In this document: positions 43,832 through 54,177 of the stretch, piece after piece
Position numbering within the stretch: position 1 is the stretch's first letter
Layout of the letters: each line of letters opens with the position of its first letter
Assembly: GCA_030267565.1 (NCBI GenBank)
Contig: BRXU01000069.1
Span: 1 to 64,000, forward strand
Length of the DNA stretch: 64,000 bases
Direction of reading: 5' to 3'
Source of the DNA: Pleodorina starrii
Taxonomy: Eukaryota > Chlorophyta > Chlorophyceae > Chlamydomonadales > Volvocaceae
Program-made: the position numbers and the translations under genes
Notes under the pieces: generated by a model
The model's input: the letters and a program-made list of their open reading frames with translations, nothing else
The model's database searches: none
What the model was told of the DNA's origin: nothing

Positions 43832-44596
43832 TCAGGCGGTGGTGTGAAATCCGTTATCGGCATAGACCACCGATCCGCTCATGGGACTTGCGGCCTCGGT
43901 TGCCAGAAAGGCCGCCAGCGTACCGATCTCTTCGATGCTTACCAGTTTTCCCGCAGGCGTACGGGCGCGAATCTTATCCATCAGCGCATCGAACCGGTCG
44001 ATCCCCGAGGCGGCGCGGGTCTTGACCGGACCGGTTGAAAGCGAAAAGGCACGAATCCCTTCGCCCGCCAGATCGGCCGCCGCATAGCGGACCGAAGCCT
44101 CCAGCGCGGCCTTTACCGGACCCATGAGGTTGTAATTCTCGACCACCCGATCCGCGCCGTAAAAGCTGACCGTGATCAGCGAACCACCCGCCTGCATCAA
44201 AGGCCGCGCCAGCCGCGCCATGCGCAGGAAGGAGTGGCAAGAGATATCCATCGCCGTCGCAAAACCTTCGGCCGAAGCGTTGACAACGCTGGTGTGCAGA
44301 TCCTCGCGCGGGGCGAAGGCGATGGCATGAAGCAGAAAATCAAGCCGCCCCCATTCAGCGGTAATGCGGTCAAACACGGCTTCCAACTGGCCGGGTTCAC
44401 GCACATCGCAAGGAAGGAACAGCGGCGCACCCACTTCCTGCGCCACGGGTTCGACCCATGGCCGGGCCTTTTCATTAAGAAAGGTCAGCGCCAGCTCTGC
44501 CCCCGCCGCGCGAAAGGCCCTGGCGCAACCGGCGGCGATGCTGGCCTCATTCGCCACGCCAACCACGAGGCCGCGTTTGCCTTTCAGATCAATCAT
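43832..44596 (-). CDS. fabI: Enoyl-ACP reductase FabI
   Basis: A 254-residue short-chain reductase. N-terminal NAD-binding VVGVANEASIAAGCARAF, then ENYNLMGPVKAALEASVRY with the catalytic Tyr and Lys of FabI, and the C-terminal YADNGFHT. It reduces trans-2-enoyl-ACP. The ATG is followed by an immediate overlap with the ackA stop (44593-44596), so it is translated with the phaC-pta-ackA genes. A dedicated housekeeping fabI elsewhere is likely; this copy may work with the acyl-CoA/PHA cluster. Confidence 0.92.
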   Translation of the reverse strand: MIDLKGKRGLVVGVANEASIAAGCARAFRAAGAELALTFLNEKARPWVEPVAQEVGAPLFLPCDVREPGQLEAVFDRITAEWGRLDFLLHAIAFAPREDLHTSVVNASAEGFATAMDISCHSFLRMARLARPLMQAGGSLITVSFYGADRVVENYNLMGPVKAALEASVRYAAADLAGEGIRAFSLSTGPVKTRAASGIDRFDALMDKIRARTPAGKLVSIEEIGTLAAFLATEAASPMSGSVVYADNGFHTTA

Positions 44597-45762
44597 GTCG
44601 CTGCCTCTTCGCTGACGGCCTCCTGGGCGATGATGCTTTCCTCATCGGTCGGAATGACAAGAAGCTGCACCCGGCTGGCGGCGGTGCTGATCCTGCGCGA
44701 CCCTGCTTCATTGGCATCGGGGTCAAGCTCTGCCCCAAGCCAGCCCAGCCGCGCGGCGACACGGGCGCGGATACCGGGCTGATGCTCGCCGATTCCTGCC
44801 GTGAAGACCAGCGCATCGATCCCGCCCATGCTGGTCGCCAACCGTGCCACCTCGCCCGCGATGCGCAGGCAAAAGAGGTCGATCGCCTCGGCAGCCTCTG
44901 GGCGCGTGCTGGCCATCAGCTCGCGGCTGTCAGCCTCGAAACCCGACACGCCCAGAAGGCCGCTTTCACGATAGAGCATGGTCTCGACCTGTTTCAGGCT
45001 TTGCCCCATTTCGCCCATCAGATGCAGGATCACGCCGGGGTCCAGCGCACCCGAACGCGTCGCCATCGGGATGCCGTCCAGCGTCGAAAACCCCATCGAG
45101 CTGTCGATGCTCTTGCCGCCCCGGATCGCACAAAGGCTTGCGCCGCTGCCCAGATGTGCGGCGACCACCTTTGCATCGGTGGCCAGATCGCCCAGTTGCC
45201 CGGCGATATAGCGGTAGGAGAGACCATGAAAGCCATAGCGCTTGATCCCCTGATCATAAAGCGCGCGCGGCAGGGCAAAGCGGCGGATCAGGGGCGGGTT
45301 GGTGGCATGAAACGCCGTGTCGAAAGAGGCTGTCTGTGGCACATCGGGGTAAAGCCCCCGCATCGCCCGGATCAGCGCAAGGCTTTGCGGCTGATGCAGC
45401 GGCGCAAGCCGCGCCAGCGCGTCGATCTGCGCGATCACCTGATCGGTGATCCGGGCTGGTCCTGTGAAGACATCGCCGCCATGCACAACCCGATGGCCGA
45501 TCACCGCAAGGCGCGAAAGATTGAAATGCCCGGCCAGCCAGGCAAAAGCCTGGTTCAGCACGGCTGTCAGATCGCCGGGATCCGCTGTGATCGGGCCTGA
45601 AAAGGTCTTGCCCTCGCGCGTCAGGCGCACTTCGAAAGGCTCATCGCGGAAATCGATCACGCCCGAGGCCAGCGGGCGCGGCGCGGCGGCCTCCAGTGCG
45701 TAAAACCCCAGCTTGATAGTCGAGGATCCGGTGTTGAATGTCAGGATCAGATCGCGGGTCAC
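44593..45762 (-). CDS. ackA: Acetate kinase
   Basis: A 389-residue ASKHA kinase, close to the usual ~400. N-terminal LTFNTGSSTIKLGF, GHRVVHGGDVF, HLGSGASLCAIRGGKSIDSSMG and TAGIGEHQPGIRARVA are the family signatures. It interconverts acetyl phosphate + ADP and acetate + ATP. Overlaps with pta (4 bases) and fabI (4 bases) show a tight operon. Confidence 0.95.
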   Translation of the reverse strand: MTRDLILTFNTGSSTIKLGFYALEAAAPRPLASGVIDFRDEPFEVRLTREGKTFSGPITADPGDLTAVLNQAFAWLAGHFNLSRLAVIGHRVVHGGDVFTGPARITDQVIAQIDALARLAPLHQPQSLALIRAMRGLYPDVPQTASFDTAFHATNPPLIRRFALPRALYDQGIKRYGFHGLSYRYIAGQLGDLATDAKVVAAHLGSGASLCAIRGGKSIDSSMGFSTLDGIPMATRSGALDPGVILHLMGEMGQSLKQVETMLYRESGLLGVSGFEADSRELMASTRPEAAEAIDLFCLRIAGEVARLATSMGGIDALVFTAGIGEHQPGIRARVAARLGWLGAELDPDANEAGSRRISTAASRVQLLVIPTDEESIIAQEAVSEEAAT

Positions 45763-47153
45763 GCCTTCCCCTCCGCTTTGCGGACCGCGACCAGCTTGGC
45801 CAGCGCAGCCGAGGCGATGCGGGCCGATAAAGGATCCGCCCGGCTTGTCAGAACGATTGGCACCCGTGCGCCCAGAACCAGCCCCGCGGCCGTGGCGCCC
45901 GCGAAATAGATCAGCTGTTTGGCAAGCATGTTCCCGGCCTCGAGATCCGGCACCAGAAGAATATCGGCCTCGCCCGCCACCTGCGAGACGATGCCCTTCG
46001 TCGCCACCGCCTCGGGGCTGATCGCATTGTCGAAGGCCAGCGGCCCGTCAACCAGCGCGCCCGTGATCTGGCCTCGAGCCGCCATCACCGTCAGCGCGGC
46101 GGCATCCAGCGTGGCGGGCATCGTCGCGTTCACTGTCTCGACCGCCGCCAGCACCGCGACCTTCGGCTGATCGCGCCCCAGAAGCCGCATCAGATCGACG
46201 GCATTCTGGCAGATGTCGCGCTTATGCTCTAATGTCGGTGCGATATTGATCGCGGCATCGGTGACGATCACCGGCTTGCGATAGGCGGGCACATCCATCG
46301 CATAGACATGGCTGATCCGGCGTTCGGTGCGCAGGCCGCCGCTTTTCGAAACCACCGCCGCAAGCAGTTCATCGGAATGCAGGCTGCCCTTGACCAGCAC
46401 CTGGACCTTGCCACAGGCCGCCAGTTCCACCGCCCGCGCCGCCGCTGCATGGCTGTGCTCTGTCTCCTCGATCCGGAAGCCGTCAAGCGAGACCCCGGCC
46501 TCGGCGGCCGCCGCGCGAATCTTTGCGCCGGGACCGATCAGGATCGGGTCAAGCAGGCCTTCGTCGCGCACCTCGATCGCGCCAAGGATCGCGGATTTCG
46601 AACAGGGATGCACCACCGCCGCCCGCACCGGGGGCAATGCGCGGGCCTCTTCGACAAAGCCCTGCCAGCGCCCCTTCGGCAAGACCACCGCCTCGGGAAG
46701 GTCACCCGGCACCCAGGTCACCTGCTCGACCGGGGCCAGCACCAGCGCCTCGCCCGAAAGCACCACCTCGCCCCGCTGATTGCGGGCGGTGGTCGTCAGG
46801 CGGACACGGTTCTTGCCCTCGATCAGCTCGGCCACTTCAACTTCGGCGGTGATGGTATCGCCTGGCGAAACCGGCTTGTTAAAGCGGATCTGCTGGTCGA
46901 GATAGATCGTCCCCGGCCCCGGCAGGCGGGTGCCCAGCACCGCCGAAATCAGCGCCGCAGTCCACATGCCGTGCACCACGACATGGCCAAACGGCCCATG
47001 GGCGGCGAAACCGGCATCCAGATGCGCGGGGTTGGCGTCGCCGGAAACAGCGGCGAACAATTCAATATCCTTGGGACCGACGTGGCGGACAAGACTGGCG
47101 CGGTCGCCGATTTTCATCTGGTGAAACAGATAGTTGGTCAGAGTGCCGGTCAT
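45759..47153 (-). CDS. pta: Bifunctional MaoC hydratase / phosphate acyltransferase
   Basis: A 464-residue fusion. Residues 1-~150 are a MaoC-like (R)-enoyl-CoA hydratase (AAVSGDANPAHLDAGFAA, GHVVVHGMWTAALIS). Residues ~160-464 are a PTA domain (VVHPCSKSAILGAI, VLVKGSLHSDELLAAV, ILLVPDLEAGNMLAKQLIYF). Such fusions could turn crotonyl-CoA-type substrates to 3-hydroxyacyl-CoA and acyl-CoA to acyl phosphate, feeding PhaC and AckA. The ATG at 47153 is 5 bases from the phaC stop. Confidence 0.92.
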   Translation of the reverse strand: MTGTLTNYLFHQMKIGDRASLVRHVGPKDIELFAAVSGDANPAHLDAGFAAHGPFGHVVVHGMWTAALISAVLGTRLPGPGTIYLDQQIRFNKPVSPGDTITAEVEVAELIEGKNRVRLTTTARNQRGEVVLSGEALVLAPVEQVTWVPGDLPEAVVLPKGRWQGFVEEARALPPVRAAVVHPCSKSAILGAIEVRDEGLLDPILIGPGAKIRAAAAEAGVSLDGFRIEETEHSHAAAARAVELAACGKVQVLVKGSLHSDELLAAVVSKSGGLRTERRISHVYAMDVPAYRKPVIVTDAAINIAPTLEHKRDICQNAVDLMRLLGRDQPKVAVLAAVETVNATMPATLDAAALTVMAARGQITGALVDGPLAFDNAISPEAVATKGIVSQVAGEADILLVPDLEAGNMLAKQLIYFAGATAAGLVLGARVPIVLTSRADPLSARIASAALAKLVAVRKAEGKA

Positions 47154-47157
47154 CTTG

Positions 47158-48915
47158 TCACCTCTGGAAAACATATGTGCCGGGCGCATCTGCCAGCGCG
47201 TTGCCCATTGCGGGCGGCGCGGCGGGGGCACCCGAACGCGCGGCAAGCCAGGCCTGCCAGGGCGTCCACCACGAACCCTCGGTTGCAGGATTGGCCTCGA
47301 CCCAGGTCTCGGGCGGCAAAAGCGCGTCGTCATGGGCGCGGGTCGCCAGCCGGTAGCGGCGGCGCGGGTGACCGGGAGGAGAGACGATCCCCGCATTATG
47401 CCCGCCCGACGTCAGCGCGAAAGTCACCTCGCAATCGGTGAACTGGTGGATTTTGTAGACCGACTTCCAGGGTGCGACATGATCGCGCTCGGTCCCGACG
47501 GCAAAGATCGGCACCCGGATGTTCTGCAACAGAACTGTCTTGCCCCCGGCGGTGAAGCGTCCCGAAGAAAGCTCATTATTCAGATAAAGCCTGCGCAGAT
47601 ATTCGGCATGCATCCGATAGGGCATCCGGGTGCTGTCGGCATTCCAGGCCATGAGATCATTCATCGCCGTCCGCTCGCCCATCATGTAATCGCGCACCAT
47701 CCGGGACCAGATGAGGTCATTCGAGCGCAAAAGCTGAAACGCCCCCGCCATCTGATCGGCAGAGAGATAGCCGCGGTTCCACATCATGCTTTCAAGAAGA
47801 TGCAGCTGGCTTGGGTCGATGAACAACGCAAGCTCGCCCGGTTCGGCGAAATCGACCTGCGCGGCAAGCAGCGTCAGCGAGGCGAGACGCGCGTCCCCCT
47901 TCCCCGCCATGGCAGCCGCCGCGATCGACAGCAAAGTGCCACCCAGACAATAGCCGGTGGCGTGGATTTTCTGATCGGGCATTAGACGGGTGATCTCATC
48001 CAACGCGGCCATCACGCCCAGCCGGCGATAATCCTCCAGCGTCAGATCACGATCCTCTGCACCCGGATTGCGCCAGGAAATGGCGAAAACCGTGTGGCCC
48101 TGCGCCACCAGCCAGCGGATCAGTGAATTCTCCGGGCTGAGGTCGAGGATATAGTATTTCATGATCCAGGCCGGAACGATCAGCACCGGCTCGGGGTGCA
48201 CGGTTTCTGTCGTGGGCGTATACTGGATCAGTTCGATCAGGTGGTTGCGGAAGATTACCTTGCCCGGCGTCACCGCCACATCGCGACCCGGTGTAAAGGC
48301 CTCGACACCCTCTGGCGGCTCCTGCCGGATCTGGCGGACGACGTCCTGCAGCCAGTTCTGCCAGCCCTTCACAAGGTTCATGCCTCCGGTAGCCCAGGTC
48401 CGTGCCACAACCTCGGGATTGGTAAAAGGGTTGTTCGAAGGCGCACAGACATCAAGGATCTGTTTCGCGGCAAAAGACACCACATCCTCGTGGTGCTTCG
48501 TCACGCCCGGAACCTCATGGGTGACGTTATGCAGCCATTGCTGCTGCAGCAGGAAAGCCTGCGACATCCAGCTGAAGGGCGGTTTCGCCCAGGCTTCACC
48601 GGCGAAACGGCGGTCGCCCGGCAAGGGCGTGATGACCGGCGCGGCCTGCGGATCCATCGCCGAGGCCATCAGATGCGCCATGAGACGCTGCCATTTGCGG
48701 CCCGCCTTGACGCCCAGTTCCATCTGCTTGCCCGGTGCCTGCGCCAGATGAAAGGCCCAGTCGACATAGGCCATCATCAGCGAGCCGGGCGAGACCCCGC
48801 CGCTGAGCTGTCCCGAGAGCGCCTCTCGTATGCGGTCAACGGCCTGAAAAGCCTCGATGCCAAGGCTTTCATCGCCGGTTGCACCCGAGCCATCTGATTT
48901 GGGAGTAAGGGCCAT
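47158..48915 (-). CDS. phaC: Polyhydroxyalkanoate synthase-like protein
   Basis: A 585-residue alpha/beta-hydrolase of the PhaC family. The catalytic Cys is in GYCLGG (Cys323, lipase-box-like), with Asp in GTERDHVAPW and His in GGHNAG. The N-terminal domain (1-~200) is the PhaC type. It polymerises 3-hydroxyacyl-CoA to storage polyester. Its genetic linkage to pta-ackA-fabI is a known arrangement in several proteobacteria. No phasin or phaR gene is nearby. Confidence 0.92.
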   Translation of the reverse strand: MALTPKSDGSGATGDESLGIEAFQAVDRIREALSGQLSGGVSPGSLMMAYVDWAFHLAQAPGKQMELGVKAGRKWQRLMAHLMASAMDPQAAPVITPLPGDRRFAGEAWAKPPFSWMSQAFLLQQQWLHNVTHEVPGVTKHHEDVVSFAAKQILDVCAPSNNPFTNPEVVARTWATGGMNLVKGWQNWLQDVVRQIRQEPPEGVEAFTPGRDVAVTPGKVIFRNHLIELIQYTPTTETVHPEPVLIVPAWIMKYYILDLSPENSLIRWLVAQGHTVFAISWRNPGAEDRDLTLEDYRRLGVMAALDEITRLMPDQKIHATGYCLGGTLLSIAAAAMAGKGDARLASLTLLAAQVDFAEPGELALFIDPSQLHLLESMMWNRGYLSADQMAGAFQLLRSNDLIWSRMVRDYMMGERTAMNDLMAWNADSTRMPYRMHAEYLRRLYLNNELSSGRFTAGGKTVLLQNIRVPIFAVGTERDHVAPWKSVYKIHQFTDCEVTFALTSGGHNAGIVSPPGHPRRRYRLATRAHDDALLPPETWVEANPATEGSWWTPWQAWLAARSGAPAAPPAMGNALADAPGTYVFQR

Positions 48916-48955
48916 GTCGCGTCTCCAATTTACCGGCGGAAGTTAGCACAGAACT

Positions 48956-49003
48956 ATCAACGAGTGTTGATCGAATTCAAAGAGTTCAAGATTTTTCTTG
49001 AAC
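48956..49003. promoter_or_regulatory. Twin perfect palindromes upstream of phaC
   Basis: ATCAAC-gagt-GTTGAT (48956-48971) and GTTCAAGA-tttt-TCTTGAAC (48984-49003), with GAATTC between them. They lie 41-88 bases before the phaC start, overlapping a possible leftward promoter (TTGAAT...ATAGTT, 17-base spacing). They look like operator sites for a regulator encoded elsewhere. The second could also be a terminator, but no gene lies on its other side. Confidence 0.65.
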
Positions 49004-49233
49004 ATAGGCATTGCGCCCAAGGCCCGATGCCGACGACATGTCGTAAAGCGCCGTCAAACCGCCGAAACAGCCGCCCCCGGACTGAACAGGCAAAGCATCG
49101 GCGTCCGGCGGCGGACACGGAATCCCCTGTCCCTGCCCTGATCATCATGGACGATTACCGGCAAAACGGCGCGACGTCGAGGCCATGACCCGGCCAATGC
49201 CGCTGGCACCAACGCCGGGCCAAGGCCGCGGCC

Positions 49234-50313
49234 TCAATCCGCCAGCACATCACCGATGCCAGTGAAGACACCACCGACCTGATTGAAGACAAAGGCCCCC
49301 GCCAAGCGTACCTCACCGAAAAGGGTGTTTTCAACCACAGCCCCGGCCTCGCCGGAAAGCAGGCCGACATAGCGGCTGTGGGCGGGATCATCGGTCGGAA
49401 TATCGGTAATATCCACGATCCGTATTCCGGTCGCGACCGCCAGGCGCTGGACCGCCGGATCACGCACATCGACAAGCCCAAGCCGTATCCGACGTGCCGA
49501 AAGCTGCGACGACAGTTTCAGCGCCAGATCGTCCGAGGAGACGAGCACCGTGATGGGATGCTTCATCGGCCCAAGGCTGACCATCTGGGCGCGGAAAAGA
49601 TCGATATCAATATCCGGGGCGGCAAGGATGACCTCGATCCGGTCCAGCACATCGTCCCGCCCGGCAAGACGCAGTTGCACCAGCGTCTCCATCGTCAGCC
49701 GCGCGCCCATGCTGTGAGCCAGCACCGGCACCGCGTCGGAAGCGGACCGACCCTTTGTCAAAAGCCGCAGCAGATCGGCAAGCGCCGCGCGGGAAAAGTC
49801 AGACGCGTCACGATCAGCCAGATAGGCGCCCGGATAGCCTGCCGAGGGCCATGTAAAAAGGACGGGCTTTTCCTCGATATGCGCATCGACCGAAAGCTGC
49901 GCGGTGCGGAACAAGGCCTCATGAAAGCGGGTGTTGAAGCCGTGGACATAAAGCCCGACCCCCTCGCGCGAGAGACGCTTTGCAAAGGCGTCACGGCTAA
50001 GCGTCTGCCGGCTGCGCATCACGAAATTCCGGTCGGCGCTGCTGCCATTGCGATCCGGCCATTCAATCTTTCCCGGCCGATGGCCAGGCGGCACCGAGAC
50101 CTCGTATTCCAGCCAGCTTGGCCGGATGGAGCGAGAGTCGCCAAAGGCCCCCGGCAGATTTGCCTCGGGCGCGCGGGTGGTCATGGTCAGCACCCGGACA
50201 AGGCGGGCGCCCTCGGGCAGGGCACCGGCATCGGGGGCCAGAACTTCCGGCCCCGGACGCGCAGCGCAGCCTACAAGCGCAAGCGTCAGGATCAGAAGCA
50301 GGCGGCCCAACAT
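49234..50313 (-). CDS. DUF900-type alpha/beta-hydrolase lipoprotein
   Basis: A 359-residue lipoprotein (lipobox ALVGC) with an alpha/beta-hydrolase fold. VGLYVHGFNTRFHEAL is the oxyanion stretch, PVLAHSMGARLTMETL holds the nucleophile Ser, and a possible acid lies in ILAAPDIDID. DUF900 proteins are uncharacterised esterases, often envelope-associated. It lies 5 bases after the ABC-2 permease stop, the last gene of a leftward exporter operon. Confidence 0.85.
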   Translation of the reverse strand: MLGRLLLILTLALVGCAARPGPEVLAPDAGALPEGARLVRVLTMTTRAPEANLPGAFGDSRSIRPSWLEYEVSVPPGHRPGKIEWPDRNGSSADRNFVMRSRQTLSRDAFAKRLSREGVGLYVHGFNTRFHEALFRTAQLSVDAHIEEKPVLFTWPSAGYPGAYLADRDASDFSRAALADLLRLLTKGRSASDAVPVLAHSMGARLTMETLVQLRLAGRDDVLDRIEVILAAPDIDIDLFRAQMVSLGPMKHPITVLVSSDDLALKLSSQLSARRIRLGLVDVRDPAVQRLAVATGIRIVDITDIPTDDPAHSRYVGLLSGEAGAVVENTLFGEVRLAGAFVFNQVGGVFTGIGDVLAD

Positions 50314-50318
50314 ATGCC

Positions 50319-51431
50319 TTACCGCAGGAATTTCTTGAATCGTATCAGTGCCACCCAGAACAGCGCCACCCCGATCGCCGCCAGCGCCGCGAACTGGGGC
50401 CAGACCACGTCAAGCCCCGCACCTCGGAACAAGATGCCCTGCGAGAGGATGATGAAATGCGTGTTGGGGGCTGCAAGCATGATGGTCTGGATGATCTCTG
50501 GCATGGATTCCCGCGGCGTCATCGCGCCTGACAGCACCTGCAGCGGCAAAAGCGCCATCATCAGCAAAAGCGCGAATTGCGGCATCGACCCGGCGATGGT
50601 GGCAAGGAAAATTCCAAGCCCCGTCATGGCGAAAACCATCAGCACCGCGCCCGCAAGAAACAGCACGACCGAGCCCTGCACCGGAACCGCCATCAGCGCC
50701 TGCACCACAACACTTAGCGAAAAGATCGACCCCAGCAGCACCACCAGCCCCATCGACCAGATCTTGGAAAACATGATCTCGGTCGTGGTGACGGGCATGA
50801 CCAGCAGGTGCTCGACCGTGCCATGTTCCTTTTCGCGGATCAGCGCCGCGCCGGTCAGCACCAGCGACAGCATGGTGATCGACCGGATCACGGCGGAAAT
50901 CGCGCCGAACCACTTCGGATCCAGCGAGGGATTATACCGCGCGCGGAGCGCCAGATCGACCGGCAGCGCGGTCTCGGCCCGGTAGCCCGCCACATATTCC
51001 GAAACCTCGGAGGACACGATCTGCTGGATATAGCCGCCGCCGGTGAAGGCCTGGCTCATCCTTGTCGCGTCGATATTCAGCTGGATCGCCGGGTTTTTTC
51101 CGGCCAGCACATCGCGCGCGAAATCCGGTGGGATGTTCAGCGCAAAAGTATCCAGCCCCTGATCCATCCGCCGATCCATCTCGGCCGTCGTGGTCATCTG
51201 CGGCTCGACAAAATAGGGCGGATAAAAGGCCGAGGTGATGCGGGCGGAGAGATGCGACTGATCCTCATCCACGATCGAGATCGCGGCATTCGTCAGCGCC
51301 TCGGGCGAGACGTTCGCAGAGGTCCAGATCGAGAGCGAAAAGGAATAGACGATCAGCACCAGCATCACCGGATCGCGCCAGAGCCCGCGCAATTCCTTGA
51401 CGCCCAGATTGAAGGTGTTGCGCAGGTTCAT
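50319..51431 (-). CDS. ABC-2 type permease (YhhJ-like)
   Basis: A 370-residue ABC-2 permease: one N-terminal helix (VMLVLIVYSFSLSIWT), a long periplasmic part, then five helices with REKEHGTVEHLLVMP, the ABC-2 signature. It pairs with the RbbA-like ATPase-permease. The start follows the RbbA stop by 7 bases. Substrate unknown; relatives handle drugs or lipids. Confidence 0.9.
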   Translation of the reverse strand: MNLRNTFNLGVKELRGLWRDPVMLVLIVYSFSLSIWTSANVSPEALTNAAISIVDEDQSHLSARITSAFYPPYFVEPQMTTTAEMDRRMDQGLDTFALNIPPDFARDVLAGKNPAIQLNIDATRMSQAFTGGGYIQQIVSSEVSEYVAGYRAETALPVDLALRARYNPSLDPKWFGAISAVIRSITMLSLVLTGAALIREKEHGTVEHLLVMPVTTTEIMFSKIWSMGLVVLLGSIFSLSVVVQALMAVPVQGSVVLFLAGAVLMVFAMTGLGIFLATIAGSMPQFALLLMMALLPLQVLSGAMTPRESMPEIIQTIMLAAPNTHFIILSQGILFRGAGLDVVWPQFAALAAIGVALFWVALIRFKKFLR

Positions 51432-51438
51432 CCGCCCC

Positions 51439-54177
51439 TCACTTCGCCTGTTTTTCCAGGAAGGCCGCCGCCAGCCCGATAATCACCGGAATGGCGATGC
51501 CCATGGCCAGCATCGGCCCGGCCAGTTCCGCCATTCCGAAGGCCTTGGAGAAAGCCCCCCGCGCGGCGGTGATAAACCAGGTCGAGGGGTAGATCTCGCC
51601 CAGAACCCGGCCAAAACCCGACAGCGAAGAGACCGGGTAGATCAAACCCGAATAGCTGACCGCCGGGATCATCGTCAGCATGGCGGTCGCGAACAGCGCC
51701 GCGACCTGACTTGCGATGAAGACCGACACCAGAAAACCAAGCGCCGTGGTCGCGGTGACATAGATCAGCGCCGAAAGGGTAAAGCCCAGAAAACTGCCGT
51801 TGAAGGGCACTGCGAAGAATGTGACCGCCATGGCCATCATCAGGAAGAAATTCAGCATGGCCAGCGCGATATAGGGCAGCTGTTTGCCAAGCAGAAATTC
51901 CAGCCGCGTCACCGGCGTGACGTAGAAATTGATGATCGAGCCCAGTTCGCGTTCACGCGCGACCGAAAGCGTGGTCAGGATCGCCGGGATCATCAGCAAA
52001 AGCAGCGGGATGATCGCCGGGACCATCGCATTCAGGCTGCGCACGTCGGGGTTGTAGCGGTATCGGGTCACCAGTTCGAAACTGCCGCCGCTCGCCTTGT
52101 CACCGTAAAGCTGACGCGCCTGACGTGTGATCCAGTCGGCATGCATGCCCTGCACATAGCCCTGCACCGTATTGGCGCGGCTGGGGTTGGCGCCGTCGAA
52201 CCAGGCCCCGACCTGCACATCCCTGCCTGCCGCGATATCGGCGGCAAAGCCGGGCGGGATCTCGATCGCCAGCGCCAGCTCGCCCGAGCGCATTCTTGCG
52301 TCGATCTCGTCGTAACTTGTCAGGGCCGGCTGTTCGATGAAATAGCGCGATCCCGCAATATCGGCGATATAATTGCGGCTGGTGGTGGTCTGGTCGCGGT
52401 CAAGGGCGGCGAAGGTCAGATCCTCGACATCCATGTTGATGCCCAGCCCCACCACGATCATCAGAAGAAGGCTGCCGACCAACGCCATGGTCAGCCGGAT
52501 CGGATCGCGCTGCAATTGCAGGCTTTCCAGCTGCGAATAGCTAAGCAGTCGCCGCAGGCTGAAGCCGGATTGCTGCGCGTGATGGGTCACCCCGGCTGCG
52601 GGGGCCTCGGGCGCGGCCTCGGGCGCAGCGGCGGGGGCGGGTGCCGTCTCGCCAATCGCCTCTTCAAGATAGGCGATGAACGCGTCTTCCAGCGTGGCGC
52701 AACCTTTGGCTTTCGTGATCCCCTCGGCGGTGTCCGAGACCAGCACCTTGCCCGCATGCATCAGGCTGATGCGGTCGCACCATTCCGCCTCGTTCATGAA
52801 ATGGGTCGAGACAAAGATCGTCACGCCATCCTTGCGCGAAAGTTCCGCCAGAATGCGCCAGAAGCCGTTGCGCGCCACCGGGTCCACCCCCGAGGTCGGC
52901 TCGTCAAGGATCAGGATCTCGGGCGCATGGATCATCGCCACCGCCAGCGAAAGCCGCTGGCGGATACCCAGCGGCAACGCCTCAGGCAGGCTGTCGGTCA
53001 CGTCGCCCAGATCGAACCGGGCGATCATCTCGTCAACCCTGGCGGGGATCTTCTCGGCCGCCATATCGAAAAGCCGCGCGTGCAGATCAAGGTTCTGACG
53101 CACCGTCAGCTCGGAATAGAGCGAGAAGGCCTGCGACATGAACCCGACCCGGCGGCGCACCGACAGATCGCTTGCATCGACCTCATGGCCGAAAAGCTTT
53201 GCCCGGCCCTCACTCGGCTCCAGAAGCCCGGTGAGCATCTTCATCGTCGTCGTCTTGCCGCAGCCGTTCGAACCCAGAAAGCCGAAAATCTCACCCCTGG
53301 GGATGCGGAAGGAAACATTGTCGACCGCCACGAAATCGCCAAAGCGCTGCGTCAGCCCCTCGGCCTCGATGGCGATATCGCTGTCATCGGTGGTCCGCGG
53401 CGGGATCACCACGGCACTGTCTTCGCCCCGGTCTTCTTCGGGCAAAAGCGCGATGAAGGCTGCATCAAGCGTGTCGGCCCCGGTCCGCGACAGCAGATCG
53501 CTGGTGGTGCCGGTGGCCAGCACCCGGCCCGCATTCATCGCAACCAGCCAGTCGAAGCGCGCGGCCTCTTCCATATAGGCGGTGGCGGTGATCACGCTCA
53601 TCCCCGGCCGTGTCGCGCGGATGCGGTCGATCAGATCCCAGAACTGGCGGCGCGACAGCGGATCGACGCCGGTGGTCGGCTCGTCAAGAATCAGGAAATC
53701 GGGATCATGGATCAGCGCGCAGCACAGACCCAGCTTTTGCTTCATGCCGCCCGACAGCTTTGACGCCGGGCGCGACCGGAACGGCGTCATGCCGGTCGCA
53801 GCCAGCAGATCGGTGATCCGCCGCTCGCGTTCGGCCTTGTCATGACCGAAAAGCGAGCCGAAGAAATCAAGGTTCTCTTCGACCGAAAGCGTCGGGTAGA
53901 GGTTCTTGCCCAGACCCTGCGGCATATAGGCGGTGCGGGGGCAGACGCGGTTGCGATGCGCCACATCGCGCATATCGCCGCCCAGAACCTCGACCTTGCC
54001 CTGCTGGATCACACGTGCCCCGGCCAGCAGCGACAGAAGGCTGGACTTTCCGACCCCGTCTGGCCCGATCAGCCCGACCATGCGCCCCTCAGGGATCTCC
54101 AGCGTCACATTGTCAAGCGCCGTGACCTTGCCATAGCGCAGCGTCAGGCCGGAGACCCCGGCAACTGAGCCGGTCAT
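51439..54177 (-). CDS. rbbA: RbbA-like ABC ATPase-permease fusion
   Basis: A 912-residue protein. Two ABC ATPases: Walker A GPDGVGKS (38-45) with [10 protein letters not shown], and GSNGCGKT (about 310) with [13 protein letters not shown]. These are followed by an ABC-2 membrane domain (from about 540, with [15 protein letters not shown]). In E. coli, RbbA was described as a ribosome-associated ATPase, but the fused membrane part and the neighbouring YhhJ/YhiI-type genes make an exporter more likely. It overlaps the HlyD stop by 4 bases. Confidence 0.92.
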   Translation of the reverse strand: MTGSVAGVSGLTLRYGKVTALDNVTLEIPEGRMVGLIGPDGVGKSSLLSLLAGARVIQQGKVEVLGGDMRDVAHRNRVCPRTAYMPQGLGKNLYPTLSVEENLDFFGSLFGHDKAERERRITDLLAATGMTPFRSRPASKLSGGMKQKLGLCCALIHDPDFLILDEPTTGVDPLSRRQFWDLIDRIRATRPGMSVITATAYMEEAARFDWLVAMNAGRVLATGTTSDLLSRTGADTLDAAFIALLPEEDRGEDSAVVIPPRTTDDSDIAIEAEGLTQRFGDFVAVDNVSFRIPRGEIFGFLGSNGCGKTTTMKMLTGLLEPSEGRAKLFGHEVDASDLSVRRRVGFMSQAFSLYSELTVRQNLDLHARLFDMAAEKIPARVDEMIARFDLGDVTDSLPEALPLGIRQRLSLAVAMIHAPEILILDEPTSGVDPVARNGFWRILAELSRKDGVTIFVSTHFMNEAEWCDRISLMHAGKVLVSDTAEGITKAKGCATLEDAFIAYLEEAIGETAPAPAAAPEAAPEAPAAGVTHHAQQSGFSLRRLLSYSQLESLQLQRDPIRLTMALVGSLLLMIVVGLGINMDVEDLTFAALDRDQTTTSRNYIADIAGSRYFIEQPALTSYDEIDARMRSGELALAIEIPPGFAADIAAGRDVQVGAWFDGANPSRANTVQGYVQGMHADWITRQARQLYGDKASGGSFELVTRYRYNPDVRSLNAMVPAIIPLLLLMIPAILTTLSVARERELGSIINFYVTPVTRLEFLLGKQLPYIALAMLNFFLMMAMAVTFFAVPFNGSFLGFTLSALIYVTATTALGFLVSVFIASQVAALFATAMLTMIPAVSYSGLIYPVSSLSGFGRVLGEIYPSTWFITAARGAFSKAFGMAELAGPMLAMGIAIPVIIGLAAAFLEKQAK

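Noticed and set aside
51397..53763. Plus-strand open frame of 788 codons
   Set aside because: Opposite rbbA; composition rich in His, Arg and Asp, no domain. Antisense shadow.
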